Origin: CAVTUU01 sp045804965
Lineage (GTDB): Bacteria > Chloroflexota > Chloroflexia > Thermomicrobiales > UBA6265
Assembly: GCA_045804965.1 (NCBI GenBank)
Contig: JBJMMD010000027.1
Span: 1 to 64,000 of the forward strand
Length of the DNA: 64,000 nt
Direction of reading: 5' to 3'
The notes below the pieces were generated by a model. The model was not told the DNA's origin. It saw only the letters and a program-made list of their open reading frames with translations, and searched no databases. Made by a program: the position numbers and the translations under genes. This document shows positions 8,583 through 16,889 of the stretch, one piece after another. The stretch's first letter is position 1. The number at the start of each line of letters is the position of its first letter.

Positions 8583-9406
8583 GCAGGTAGCGTACTGCAT
8601 GTTCCGAACAATGTAAAGCATTGTGCGAGATTACCATAGGGTTAACGTGCTAGAACACGACAACATGGCTGCTGAATAATGAATACTTCCCAATCTGTGC
8701 CGATATTTTAGCGTTTTTACGGGGCGTATACGCTTAAGCATGGAGATGTTGTCGCACCACTATTGAATAGTGCGACTGCCTTCTTGAAGCGGGACGACGT
8801 GTGAGAACGTTGGATGGGGTGACTCAATGCGCATGAACATCAACCGTATTGCTAAACGGTTTCCCGTAGCCTAGGTTTGCTCCGTTTTGGCAAGAAGCGC
8901 GCACATCGGCAGCTTTTGTTGTCCTTACCCGTTGCTCTGTTAATTTCCCAAATTGGATGTACTTGACAATACGGTTCGGATAGTTACAAGAACAGGTTCA
9001 GCAGGACGTTAGCGACGCGGCAACAAAGGCGAAGGTTTGGCCGTTTCGGCCACTTGTGAAAGATGCGATCGAATTCCAAAAGCGGGACGTCGGGTGATAG
9101 CCGAATCGGTTGTTGGGTCGTGTTCTGCGTCTGCGTCAGCCTATAAGTTCCTACGTTTCGGATCCTCATGAACGCGCGATCGGACAGCGGAATCGTTTCG
9201 GCATCCGCACGGCCCATACCAAGCAACGTGTGTCCTCTCGGCGGTGAGGTGTTAGAACTTAGGCCAATTGGCGACAGCACAATGCATAATCTTGCTATGC
9301 TGGATGGGCAACGAAGGGGTGTTCGCCCTCGCCGCAAATAATCAAACCGATGAGATAGAGAAAGCGACACGAGTCTTGGACCGCATCGCGAGTATGGATT
9401 GACGCC
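8583..9406. other. Non-coding stretch between the decayed element and recN
   Basis: No credible gene on either strand; the longest frames lack protein-like composition. AT-richer than both flanks. Contains short inverted repeats: ACAATG-N5-CATTGT (8608-8624), an imperfect hairpin 8751-8775, and AACCGT-N8-ACGGTT (8842-8861). No integrase, tRNA or duplicated attachment core was found. Confidence 0.5.
8751..8775. repeat. Imperfect inverted repeat (hairpin) in non-coding DNA
   Basis: GTCGCAC-cac-TATT-g-AATAGTGCGAC: eleven paired bases with a 3-nt bulge and a 1-nt centre. It has no T-run and so is not an obvious terminator; it might be an operator or a remnant of an element end. Confidence 0.4.
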
Positions 9407-11191
9407 ATGTTGGTCGAGCTCTCGATCACTGATTTTGCTATCATCGATGAATTGCACATTCCCGTCGAGCCCGGCTTAAACGCGCTTACCGGCGAAACTG
9501 GCGCGGGCAAGTCGATCATTATCGATGCGCTCAGCGCCGTCCTCGGCGAACGAGTGGGACCGGATGTCGTCAGGACGGGCGCAAAACAAGCACGGGTCGA
9601 AGCGACGTTCGACATGTCACAGTTCCTCGATCGCCCGGATTTTCTCGCCGCGCTGGAAGACCACGGCATCGAAGCAGACGAAGGCACGCTCATTCTCAGT
9701 CGTGAAATTAGCGCGACTGGACGAAGCTCCGCGCGCATCAACGGGCGCGCGGCGACCGTGGGCAGCCTCGAGCGGGTGGGGTCACTTCTCGTCGACATTC
9801 ACGGCCAAAGCGATCACCTGTCGCTGCTTCATGTTCCAAACCATTTGGGAGTGCTCGATCGCTTCGCCGGTCTAGAGCCAGTGCGAGACGAATTTGGCCA
9901 GCGCGTGCACGATCTCAGGTTGCTTCAGACGCGCATCAATGAGATTGAGAGCGGCAGCCGAGAGCTCGCCCATCGCAGTGATCTCTTAACATTCCAGCTT
10001 CGCGAGATCGAAGACGCAAAACTGACTCCCGGCGAAGATGAGGATCTGGAAAACGAGCGTTCTGTACTTGTGAACGCGGAAAGATTGTCGATCGAGGCCG
10101 AGCGCTCATATGCATTGCTCGCCGGCGACGAGGAATTGCCTATCGTCGATAGCGCGCCGATGCCTGCGCTAACGGCATTACGCCAAGTTTGCCAGGAACT
10201 CGCGTCCATTTCAGCCGTAGACGAGTCGATGACCGGGCTCTCGACGCGGGCGCAGGAGCAGCTTTTCCTACTTGAGGACATCGCCGCTGAGTTGCGCGAT
10301 TATCGTGAGGGAGTGGAAGCGAATCCCGCGCGATTGGAACAGGTCGAAGATCGACTCGACGCGATCCGTCTCCTCAAGAAGAAGTATGGTCCGACGATTG
10401 AGGAAATCCTTGCCTTCGGTCAACGATGCCAAATCGAGCTGGAATCGTTGACTGGAGCCGAAAACGATATTGAATCTTTGCGCGAACGTGAGGCTTTACT
10501 GCGTGAGGAGCTTGGCAACCTGGCGGTCGAGCTATCGCGAACCCGGAAGCAGGCCGGTGAACGACTGGCACAGGCAACTGAAAAAGCAATTGCTGCTTTG
10601 AATCTCGGTCGGGCTTCATTTGCCGTTTCGATTCGGCAGCATGAATCGCCCGGCGGCGTTCCATTTGAGGAGCCGGACGGAGGGAAGATTGAAGCGGCAT
10701 TCGATGCGACGGGTGCGGATCGAGTTGAGTTTTTGCTTGCGCCGAATGCTGGCGAAGCACTAAAGCCGCTTGCCCGAGTAGCGTCCGGAGGCGAAATGGC
10801 GCGATTGATGCTGGCATTGAAGTCAATCCTCGCCACGGCGGATGCGACTCCGACGCTCGTTTTCGACGAAGTCGATGTTGGCGTGGGCGGACGATCGGGT
10901 CAAGTTGTTGGCGAAAAGCTCTGGGGTCTTGCTCACGATCACCAGGTGTTGGTGATTACGCACTTGCCGCAGATCGCGGCGTTCGCGTCAACGCATTTCC
11001 GGATCGCAAAAGGCGATCACGACGGGCGCGTGACGACGCACCTCGATATCATCGAGGCTGAAGATCGCATCGATGAGCTTGCGCAGATGCTCGACGGTCT
11101 GCCCGTGACTGACGCGTCGCGGGCAAATGCCAAGTCGATGCTCGCCCGAGTCGAGGCGTTGAAGTCATCTCCGGCGTCCCAAACCAGATAA
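9407..11191 (+). CDS. recN: DNA repair protein RecN
   Basis: SMC-like ATPase acting early in double-strand break repair by tethering or organising DNA ends. 594 residues, a normal family length. The N-terminal SMC head has Walker A in LNALTGETGAGKSIIIDALS (about residues 24-43). Long coiled-coil arms fill the middle (about 150-370). The C-terminal half head has the signature ARVASGGEMARLMLALKSIL and Walker B PTLVFDEVDVGVGG, followed by LVITHLPQIAAFA. Start ATG 9407 has only a weak ribosome-binding site (GGAT). No SOS box was found upstream although recN is often SOS-controlled. First gene of a co-directional group with ybaB, a DUF951 gene and an MFS gene. Confidence 0.96.
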   Translation: MLVELSITDFAIIDELHIPVEPGLNALTGETGAGKSIIIDALSAVLGERVGPDVVRTGAKQARVEATFDMSQFLDRPDFLAALEDHGIEADEGTLILSREISATGRSSARINGRAATVGSLERVGSLLVDIHGQSDHLSLLHVPNHLGVLDRFAGLEPVRDEFGQRVHDLRLLQTRINEIESGSRELAHRSDLLTFQLREIEDAKLTPGEDEDLENERSVLVNAERLSIEAERSYALLAGDEELPIVDSAPMPALTALRQVCQELASISAVDESMTGLSTRAQEQLFLLEDIAAELRDYREGVEANPARLEQVEDRLDAIRLLKKKYGPTIEEILAFGQRCQIELESLTGAENDIESLREREALLREELGNLAVELSRTRKQAGERLAQATEKAIAALNLGRASFAVSIRQHESPGGVPFEEPDGGKIEAAFDATGADRVEFLLAPNAGEALKPLARVASGGEMARLMLALKSILATADATPTLVFDEVDVGVGGRSGQVVGEKLWGLAHDHQVLVITHLPQIAAFASTHFRIAKGDHDGRVTTHLDIIEAEDRIDELAQMLDGLPVTDASRANAKSMLARVEALKSSPASQTR

Positions 11192-11229
11192 CGCGAGGCT
11201 GCTGAGCCTTGTTTTCAAGTTCGCTGTTT

Positions 11230-11235
11230 TATACT
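11230..11235 (+). promoter_or_regulatory. Possible -10 element ahead of ybaB
   Basis: TATACT between recN and ybaB, with a T-rich TTGTTT about 15 nt upstream. Transcription would start near 11242, 87 nt before the ATG. The -35 match and spacing are poor. Confidence 0.3.
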
Positions 11236-11328
11236 CCGACTGGCCTGAGTGTGATATTCCCGGTCATGCGCGTGTGCGCAATTCAGGCGGCGTGGATTCG
11301 CCGTAAGAAACAACTTCAGGAGTGACAT

Positions 11329-11631
11329 ATGTCGATCAATCCGAAGATGATCATGCAAATGCAGAACCGCATCGCCAAGATTCAGCAGGAACTCGCCGAT
11401 ACCGTTATCGAAGGCAGCGCCGGCGGCGGAGTCGTGACCGTGCAAGTGTCGGGCGCGAAGGAATTTTTGGGGATCAAGATTGATCCGAGTGCAGTCGATC
11501 CAGACGACGTTGAATTGCTCGAAGACATCATCACAGCCGCAGTCAAAGACGGAATGGCAAAGGCGCAAACGACGAGCGAAGAGAAACTAGGCGTACTTAC
11601 TGCCGGTCTCAACATTCCAGGTTTGACGTAG
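11329..11631 (+). CDS. ybaB: YbaB/EbfC family nucleoid-associated protein
   Basis: Small dimeric DNA-binding protein of the bacterial nucleoid. 100 residues, as usual for the family, with the conserved core SAGGGVVTVQVSGAKEFLGI, then DPDDVELLEDIITAAVKDGM, and a Gly/Leu-rich tail ending in NIPGLT. The start is clear: AGGAG lies 6 nt before ATG 11329. In many bacteria ybaB sits with recR and dnaX; here it follows recN after 137 nt and precedes a DUF951 gene, so it belongs to a small recombination/housekeeping group. No oddity seen. Confidence 0.94.
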   Translation: MSINPKMIMQMQNRIAKIQQELADTVIEGSAGGGVVTVQVSGAKEFLGIKIDPSAVDPDDVELLEDIITAAVKDGMAKAQTTSEEKLGVLTAGLNIPGLT

Positions 11632-11663
11632 TCCAGTCAACGGTTGTTCGTGCTGAGGCCAAC

Positions 11664-11948
11664 GTGCGAGACAGTCCACTTCAATTGTATTTGGACGACG
11701 TTTTGCGTCTCCGTAAGCCCCACCCTTGCGGCAGCCACGATTGGACAGTCGTCCGCCTGGGTGCCGATATCGGGTTGCGTTGTCACGGCTGCAACCGCAG
11801 AGTTCTTCTGCCTCGCCGGACTCTTGAGAAACGCCTCAAAACCTTCGTTGCGCGCGGACCCGCGTTCGAGTCTGCTGTCGCGCTCGTCGTTCAACAAAGC
11901 GAGTCGGCGGAACCAGTTCAAACCGGGAGTGAGCAGCCGTTGGAGTAG
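11664..11948 (+). CDS. DUF951 family protein
   Basis: Small protein with the DUF951 core: DVLRLRKPHPCGSHDWTVVR, then LGADIGLRCHGCNRRVLLPR and EKRLKTF. The Cys of PHPCG and the CHGC pair suggest metal binding, though function is unknown for the family. Start GTG 11664 has GAGG 5 nt upstream. At 94 residues it is longer than the usual 60-70, because of a polar tail (about residues 65-94) with no recognisable domain. It lies 32 nt after ybaB and 8 nt before the MFS gene, so it is probably co-transcribed. Members are common in Firmicutes and Chloroflexota, which supports the taxonomic guess. Confidence 0.9.
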   Translation: MRDSPLQLYLDDVLRLRKPHPCGSHDWTVVRLGADIGLRCHGCNRRVLLPRRTLEKRLKTFVARGPAFESAVALVVQQSESAEPVQTGSEQPLE

Positions 11949-11956
11949 GTTTCGCG

Positions 11957-13414
11957 ATGGCTGACACCGAGTTCCTCAGTCAACCCGCTGAAGTTGAAGC
12001 CGCCCCGGCGACCGTTGTTCCAGTTCCCGCCCCTCGGGTCGTCCGCCCCGCAAAGCCTTCGATGCTGGACGTTCTCAAGAACGGTCCGTTTTTACGGCTT
12101 TGGACAGCGCAGGCAGTCTCTCAAACCGCGAGCAATATGGTGAATTTCGCCCTGATGCTGCGAGTGCAGAACATCATCGAAATTCACAATGTTGCCCAAG
12201 CGAACATCGCAATCAGCCTGGTGATCATTTCTTTCTCGCTGCCTGCCGTGCTCTTCGGGCCGATCGCCGGGGTGATGGCGGATCGGATGAACCGCAGGAC
12301 GTTGATGACGATGACGAACGTACTGCGGGCGATCGCGGTCATCTGCTTCCTGGTGATTCGGCCCAATTGGCAAGTGACGTCGATTCTCGCGGCAACCTAC
12401 ATCGTCACGTTTTTCTTCGGCATTGCAGGTCAGTTCTTCGCTCCGGCCGAAGGCGCCACGATTCCCACACTTGTGCCTCGGTCGCAACTTGTTTCCGCAA
12501 ACGCTCTTTTTAACCTGACGTTGACCTCCGCCCAGCTTCTCGGGTTCGCGACGCTTGGTCCAATCCTCGTGAAGCTCATCGGGATCGACGAGTTGTTCGT
12601 CTTGACTGTCGTCCTCTTTTTGTTTTGCGCTGGGCTCGTGCTAACGCTGCCGCCTTCACCAAAGCCCCTTCGAGAGGCAAGCGAAGCGGATGTTTCACCA
12701 GCGGCGCGGCTATGGGCAGATATCAAGGAGGGCCTCATTTTCATTCTGCAAGATCCGTATTTGATGAAGGCGATCAGCTATCTCACGATTGCGTCGACAA
12801 CCTTCCTCATGGTCGCCGCGCTCGGTCCTGATTTCATCACCTCGATCATTGGTTTACCGAAAGAGGACATTTTCTACATTGTTGCCCCGGCTGGCCTCGG
12901 CGTACTAGTGGGCGTGCTTACAGTAAATCAAGTCGTCAAGCGCTTCGAGCGTGAAGCGATTATCGACTGGGCCCTCGCGCTCGCCGGCTGCATGCTTTTT
13001 TTGCTCGCGTCGAGCAAGGGAATCGTGAACTTGATTTGGTTTGGCGGCGATGCGCCGACGTGGACCTATACAGCGGTGGCGGGGTTCTTTGCCGCGCTGC
13101 TGGGAATGTGCAACGCCTTCATCCTCGTACCCGCCCAGACCATGCTGCAGGAGCGATCGCACGAAGAGATTCGAGCCAGAGTCTATGCAACGTTTTTTAC
13201 GATTTCGAATACTTTTGCCTTCATCCCAATCTTTTTCGCGGCAGCTGCCGCCGACCTGTTCGGGGTCGTCCAGGTGTTGATCGTCGTTGCGGCGATCGTC
13301 GCCGGCATCGGATTCATAAGTATTGCCCACCGCACGACCGAAGAGCACGCGCGCTGGGCGCGGAAACGCACGAGGCACCGGCAGGGACCCGAAGCGGTCT
13401 TGCCTCCGGATTAA
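11957..13414 (+). CDS. Major facilitator superfamily transporter
   Basis: Inner-membrane secondary transporter of 485 residues with about twelve hydrophobic segments and a polar N-terminal tail (about 1-35) rich in Ala, Val and Pro. The first half has the MFS loop motif as GVMADRMNRRTLM (about residues 105-117) after a Pro-rich helix. The layout (VSQTASNMVNFALMLRVQNI near the N-terminus, APAEGATIPTLVPRSQLVSA after TM5) is like the MFS_3/enterobactin exporter-type group. Substrate unknown; export of a drug or siderophore-like molecule is possible. It follows the DUF951 gene by 8 nt. Its TAA stop overlaps the convergent pyrB stop (TTAA, 13411-13414). Confidence 0.88.
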   Translation: MADTEFLSQPAEVEAAPATVVPVPAPRVVRPAKPSMLDVLKNGPFLRLWTAQAVSQTASNMVNFALMLRVQNIIEIHNVAQANIAISLVIISFSLPAVLFGPIAGVMADRMNRRTLMTMTNVLRAIAVICFLVIRPNWQVTSILAATYIVTFFFGIAGQFFAPAEGATIPTLVPRSQLVSANALFNLTLTSAQLLGFATLGPILVKLIGIDELFVLTVVLFLFCAGLVLTLPPSPKPLREASEADVSPAARLWADIKEGLIFILQDPYLMKAISYLTIASTTFLMVAALGPDFITSIIGLPKEDIFYIVAPAGLGVLVGVLTVNQVVKRFEREAIIDWALALAGCMLFLLASSKGIVNLIWFGGDAPTWTYTAVAGFFAALLGMCNAFILVPAQTMLQERSHEEIRARVYATFFTISNTFAFIPIFFAAAAADLFGVVQVLIVVAAIVAGIGFISIAHRTTEEHARWARKRTRHRQGPEAVLPPD

Positions 13415-14322
13415 TTCAATAAGAGATCGAGCAGCGCCATCCGGATGAAAACGCCATTGTGTGCTTGCCGAAAGTAGGCAGCGCGGGGGTCGGCATCGAC
13501 TTCGGGCGCGATTTCGTCGACGCGAGGCAGGGGATGGAGCAAGATTGCTCGTTCCTTCATATGCGCGACTTCGCGCTTGCCAACGACGTAAATGCCTCTT
13601 GCCGCTTGATACTCGTCTTCCGAGCCGAAGCGCTCGCGTTGAATTCGTGTCTGGTAGACAACGTCGACATCAGGCAAGACCGAGTGCAAATCGGTGCGAT
13701 CAGCGTAGTGAATGCCCCGCTCGGCCAACGCGTTGCGCACATCGTCGCCCATCGGCACATTTGGCGGAGAGACGAAGATGAGCTCGTTGTTGGTCGTCAA
13801 TCGAAACAGGAGGGCGAGCGAGCGAGCCGCGCGCCCGAAGCGAAGATCGCCGACGAGCGCGACTTTCAGACTATCGATGCGGCCTAGCTCATGTTTGATC
13901 GTGTAAAGATCGAGCAGAGCTTGCGTTGGGTGCTCGCCCGGTCCGTCGCCACCGTTGATGATCGGAATCGGGGCGACCGCGGCCGCCCGGGCCGCGGCGC
14001 CTTGCTCGAAGTGGCGAATGACGATGGCGTCGGCATAGCCGGCGACGATTCGGATCGTATCTTCGACGGTCTCGCCCTTGATCGCGGAAGAGAATTCGCG
14101 GGCATTCTCGGTGGAAATCACTTGCCCGCCCATCCGCAACATCGCGGACTCAAAGCTCAACCGAGTGCGGGTTGAAGGTTCGTAGAAAAGCGTAGCGAGG
14201 ATCCGTCCCGAGAGTGGATTTGAGCCGCGGGGGAGAGTGCGCATGCGATCCGTGCGAGCAAACAAATCCTCGACCATTTCCCGATCGAACTGGGCTACTT
14301 CGACAACATGACGGAGCGTCAC
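13411..14322 (-). CDS. pyrB: Aspartate carbamoyltransferase catalytic subunit
   Basis: Condenses carbamoyl phosphate and aspartate to carbamoyl aspartate, the committed step of pyrimidine synthesis. 303 residues, normal for the class II catalytic chain. Carbamoyl-phosphate site FYEPSTRTRLSFE (about 47-59), then GDGPGEHPTQALLDLYTI, VALVGDLRFGRAARSLALLF, YQTRIQRERF and LHPLPRVDEI. The GTG start at 14322 has GGAGG 5 nt upstream. No regulatory subunit and no other pyr gene are adjacent, which is unusual as pyrB is often clustered with pyrC. The start region shares an intergenic space with the divergent hydrolase gene, where an inverted repeat spans both -10 elements. Confidence 0.95.
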   Translation of the reverse strand: MTLRHVVEVAQFDREMVEDLFARTDRMRTLPRGSNPLSGRILATLFYEPSTRTRLSFESAMLRMGGQVISTENAREFSSAIKGETVEDTIRIVAGYADAIVIRHFEQGAAARAAAVAPIPIINGGDGPGEHPTQALLDLYTIKHELGRIDSLKVALVGDLRFGRAARSLALLFRLTTNNELIFVSPPNVPMGDDVRNALAERGIHYADRTDLHSVLPDVDVVYQTRIQRERFGSEDEYQAARGIYVVGKREVAHMKERAILLHPLPRVDEIAPEVDADPRAAYFRQAHNGVFIRMALLDLLLN

Positions 14323-14347
14323 GATTTCCTCCCTCTCCCGGCGATGT

Positions 14348-14382
14348 TGAACCAGAAGTATAGTGCCCGCAATGCTGGTTCA
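14348..14382. promoter_or_regulatory. Divergent promoter region with inverted repeat (pyrB / metallo-hydrolase)
   Basis: TGAACCAG (14348-14355) and CTGGTTCA (14375-14382) form an 8-bp inverted repeat 19 nt apart. Between the arms lie overlapping -10-like hexamers on both strands: TATAGT (14359-14364, plus) and TATACT (14363-14358, minus). A protein bound here would cover both starts. The -35 elements are poor. Confidence 0.4.
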
Positions 14383-14405
14383 GGGCTTGTCGAAGGAGGA
14401 CGCGC

Positions 14406-15299
14406 GTGCCGGTTATTCAGGTCTCAGATCGCGTTGGCGTGGTGCCGGGCGGAGTCAACATCGGAGTGGTTCGTGTTGACGATAGCCGCTGCCTGCTGAT
14501 CGACACTGGTCTTAACGAAACGAACGCCAAGAAGGCGTTGAAGGCGGTACGAGGCGATCTCGGGAGCGAGGTTGTTGGCATCCTGACCACGCACGCTCAC
14601 GCGGATCACTTCGGCGGCAATGCGACAGTAGTGAAACGAACTGGAGCGCGGGTCTGGGCGCCTGATTTTGACGAGGCGATCCTCCGCTATCCGATTCTGC
14701 AACCGATCTGTTTGTTTGCGGGCGCCGATCCGTTGGACTCACTTCGCAATAACTTTCTGCTCGCGGACCCAAGCCCAGTTGATAAAGTGATTAAGCCGGG
14801 CAAACTTTCGATTGAAGGCGTAGCCATCGACGTCGTGTCGCTTGCCGGCCACTCGCCGAACCAAGTCGGATACATGGTCGAAGGCGTTTTTTTCTGTGCC
14901 GACGTCGTGCTGCCGGAAACGGTGCTCGCAAAATACAAGATTCCCTACCTGCATTCCGTGACCACCCACCTTGCCGCCCTTGAGACTGCCGCTAAAGCGG
15001 AGTGCGCGTTCGCGATTCCTGGTCACGGTCTAATTCTAGACAGTCTTTCTCCATTGATCGACGTCAACCGGAAGCTCATCGATGAGGTCATGAACCAGAT
15101 CCTTGAGTGCACGCGAGAGCCCATGGACGCGAGCCATGTTTTGACTGCGGTATTGATGCACTTCGAGGCACCGGTCAAGGATGCGTCGTCGTTCTATTTG
15201 CTACATCCGACTATCTACGCGTTCCTGAGTCACCTTGAGCGGCAAGGCGCGATTTGGCACGAGATGATTGATTCACGATCCCTTTGGCGCTCGGCTTAG
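14406..15299 (+). CDS. MBL-fold metallo-hydrolase
   Basis: Metallo-beta-lactamase fold hydrolase of 297 residues, cytoplasmic (no signal). The metal-binding motif HxHxDH is present as ILTTHAHADHFGGN (about residues 58-71). Later ligand positions are LAGHSPNQVGYM and FFCADVVLPETV (Asp), then AIPGHGLIL near the C-terminal half. The last third is helical and could form a substrate or dimer domain. The substrate cannot be told; relatives act on thioesters, lactones or nucleic acids. The GTG start at 14406 has GGAGGA 7 nt upstream. Divergent from pyrB, with a shared promoter region. The convergent FAD gene follows after 160 nt without a clear terminator. Confidence 0.85.
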   Translation: MPVIQVSDRVGVVPGGVNIGVVRVDDSRCLLIDTGLNETNAKKALKAVRGDLGSEVVGILTTHAHADHFGGNATVVKRTGARVWAPDFDEAILRYPILQPICLFAGADPLDSLRNNFLLADPSPVDKVIKPGKLSIEGVAIDVVSLAGHSPNQVGYMVEGVFFCADVVLPETVLAKYKIPYLHSVTTHLAALETAAKAECAFAIPGHGLILDSLSPLIDVNRKLIDEVMNQILECTREPMDASHVLTAVLMHFEAPVKDASSFYLLHPTIYAFLSHLERQGAIWHEMIDSRSLWRSA

Positions 15300-15459
15300 C
15301 GAGAACGCGGCCGAGAATTCGTTGATGCGCAAGTTTTAGGGCGGGCGTGGCCATCCCCTGCGTGGTGACGGCGACGGTTAAGATAACCAACCTCATTCCA
15401 CTCAAAATCGGGCGCAAGCCTGGGCCCACGGCGTTTCCCCGGTTGCTCGCACGCTGCGT

Positions 15460-16791
15460 CTAATTTGGATGAGCGATATCCTCGAGAACAAGCTCGGAAA
15501 TTTGGTTGCCAAGGCGGACGCTGTAATTGGTGCCGCGATCCTCCGGATAGATTTGGCTGGTGTTGGCGAGATAGAGGTTCTTCAACGGTGTGCGATGATC
15601 GGGGATGCGTTCGCTGTAATTGAGCGTGATGATCGGTTGCGCGGCACGTTCACGGAAAACCCACCACCGATCTATCCAGCTCCGATCGAACTCGGGATTG
15701 ATTCGCGTCAAATAAGGCAAATACTCCTCGATCAGCTGCTCTTCGGGCATGGAAAAGTAAGGGTGCTCGGCTTCCATGTATTTGCTTAAGTAAACGTAAT
15801 GCTTGCCGCCGTACTCCGACGGTGACATGAAGTTCGTGTGCTCGATGACCCCCGTGAACGGCAAATCGCGGTCTGCAACATTGAGCCAGTAAATTGACGT
15901 CAGCGGCCGATTCATTTCGAGCAAGGCAACAGCGGCCGGTTCGTAGGTCAAGCCCTTAAGCGTCTGAACATAATCTTCTGGTAGATCCGGCACCAGCCGA
16001 GCGAGTATCGGCGACGGAGTTGTGACGACGACGATATCGCAGACAACAGATTCGCCGTTGTCGAACTCGACGTCCCAGGTCGCGTCAGGGCGCTGATTCA
16101 AGGATGAAGGCCCGCAGCCGGGGTGAATTATGGCGCCCGCGGAGCGGGCTCGCTCGGCTAGCGTGTCGATCAAGACATTGAAGCTGCCCTTGATATAGCC
16201 GAGTTTCTCCTGATCGAGCGGCGAGCGACGAGACGTCGTTCGCAGCCAGATCTTGCCCCAAAACCAGACCATGGCAATCTGATCAGCATATTTGCCGAAC
16301 TTCGCATCGAGCTGAGCGCCGAACGTAGTTCGATACGCCCGATCACCGAGCGCGCGTCGCAGCCAGTTTTCGGCAGTGACCTTCTCGAATTTCTTCCAAT
16401 TCTTGACCCTTTGCAAGTAGGCGGTCACCAGTCCAAGCCGGATTCGATCATGGATCGGCAAGACATCAAGTTTGAGCAGATCCTTCGCACCATTGAGGGG
16501 ATAAATCTTGCCGCCCGCGAAGTAGCCGACGTTCGACGGCAGCCAGACGAGATGATCTTTGATGCCGAGTTCGTCGATCAGGGCGACAATTTCACGGTCG
16601 CTTTGAAACAGGTGATGGTAGAAATATTCCAGGCTGTTGCCGGTAACTTCGAATGCCGCTGCCTGGCCGCCGAGGCGAGGACTCCGCTCCCAAAGCGTCA
16701 CCTCGTGGCCGGCTTTGGCGAATCGATATGCGGCGGTCAAACCGGCGATGCCACCTCCAATAACGCCAATTCGTTTGTTCTCCGACGACAT
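15460..16791 (-). CDS. FAD-dependent amine-oxidase-fold oxidoreductase (protoporphyrinogen oxidase/desaturase-like)
   Basis: Flavoprotein of 443 residues. The N-terminal Rossmann motif for FAD is clear: IGVIGGGIAGLTAAYRFAKA, then E in LWERSPRLGGQAAAF. The C-terminal half has the flavin-contacting LKNLYLANTSQIYPEDRGTN. The family covers protoporphyrinogen oxidases, carotenoid desaturases and UDP-galactopyranose mutase-like enzymes; no neighbour indicates which. No membrane segment. The downstream gene on the minus strand is convergent with the hydrolase; the upstream gene is hppA, 98 nt away on the same strand, so co-transcription is possible. Start ATG 16791. Confidence 0.8.
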   Translation of the reverse strand: MSSENKRIGVIGGGIAGLTAAYRFAKAGHEVTLWERSPRLGGQAAAFEVTGNSLEYFYHHLFQSDREIVALIDELGIKDHLVWLPSNVGYFAGGKIYPLNGAKDLLKLDVLPIHDRIRLGLVTAYLQRVKNWKKFEKVTAENWLRRALGDRAYRTTFGAQLDAKFGKYADQIAMVWFWGKIWLRTTSRRSPLDQEKLGYIKGSFNVLIDTLAERARSAGAIIHPGCGPSSLNQRPDATWDVEFDNGESVVCDIVVVTTPSPILARLVPDLPEDYVQTLKGLTYEPAAVALLEMNRPLTSIYWLNVADRDLPFTGVIEHTNFMSPSEYGGKHYVYLSKYMEAEHPYFSMPEEQLIEEYLPYLTRINPEFDRSWIDRWWVFRERAAQPIITLNYSERIPDHRTPLKNLYLANTSQIYPEDRGTNYSVRLGNQISELVLEDIAHPN

Positions 16792-16889
16792 GACGATCCC
16801 TTTGTACGCGCGTACTGGCGAAACGGGCTGGCCGCAATGGGCCGGCCTGTCTCAATCCTAGTCGAATTCAGAATGGTGTCGAGGCGAGG

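Noticed and set aside
8751..8861. Inverted repeats as IS or attachment-site ends
   Set aside because: Too short and imperfect, with no transposase, integrase, target duplication or tRNA nearby.
8963..8986. TTGACA as a recN or other promoter
   Set aside because: No -10 element at 16-19 nt spacing, and recN starts more than 400 nt away.
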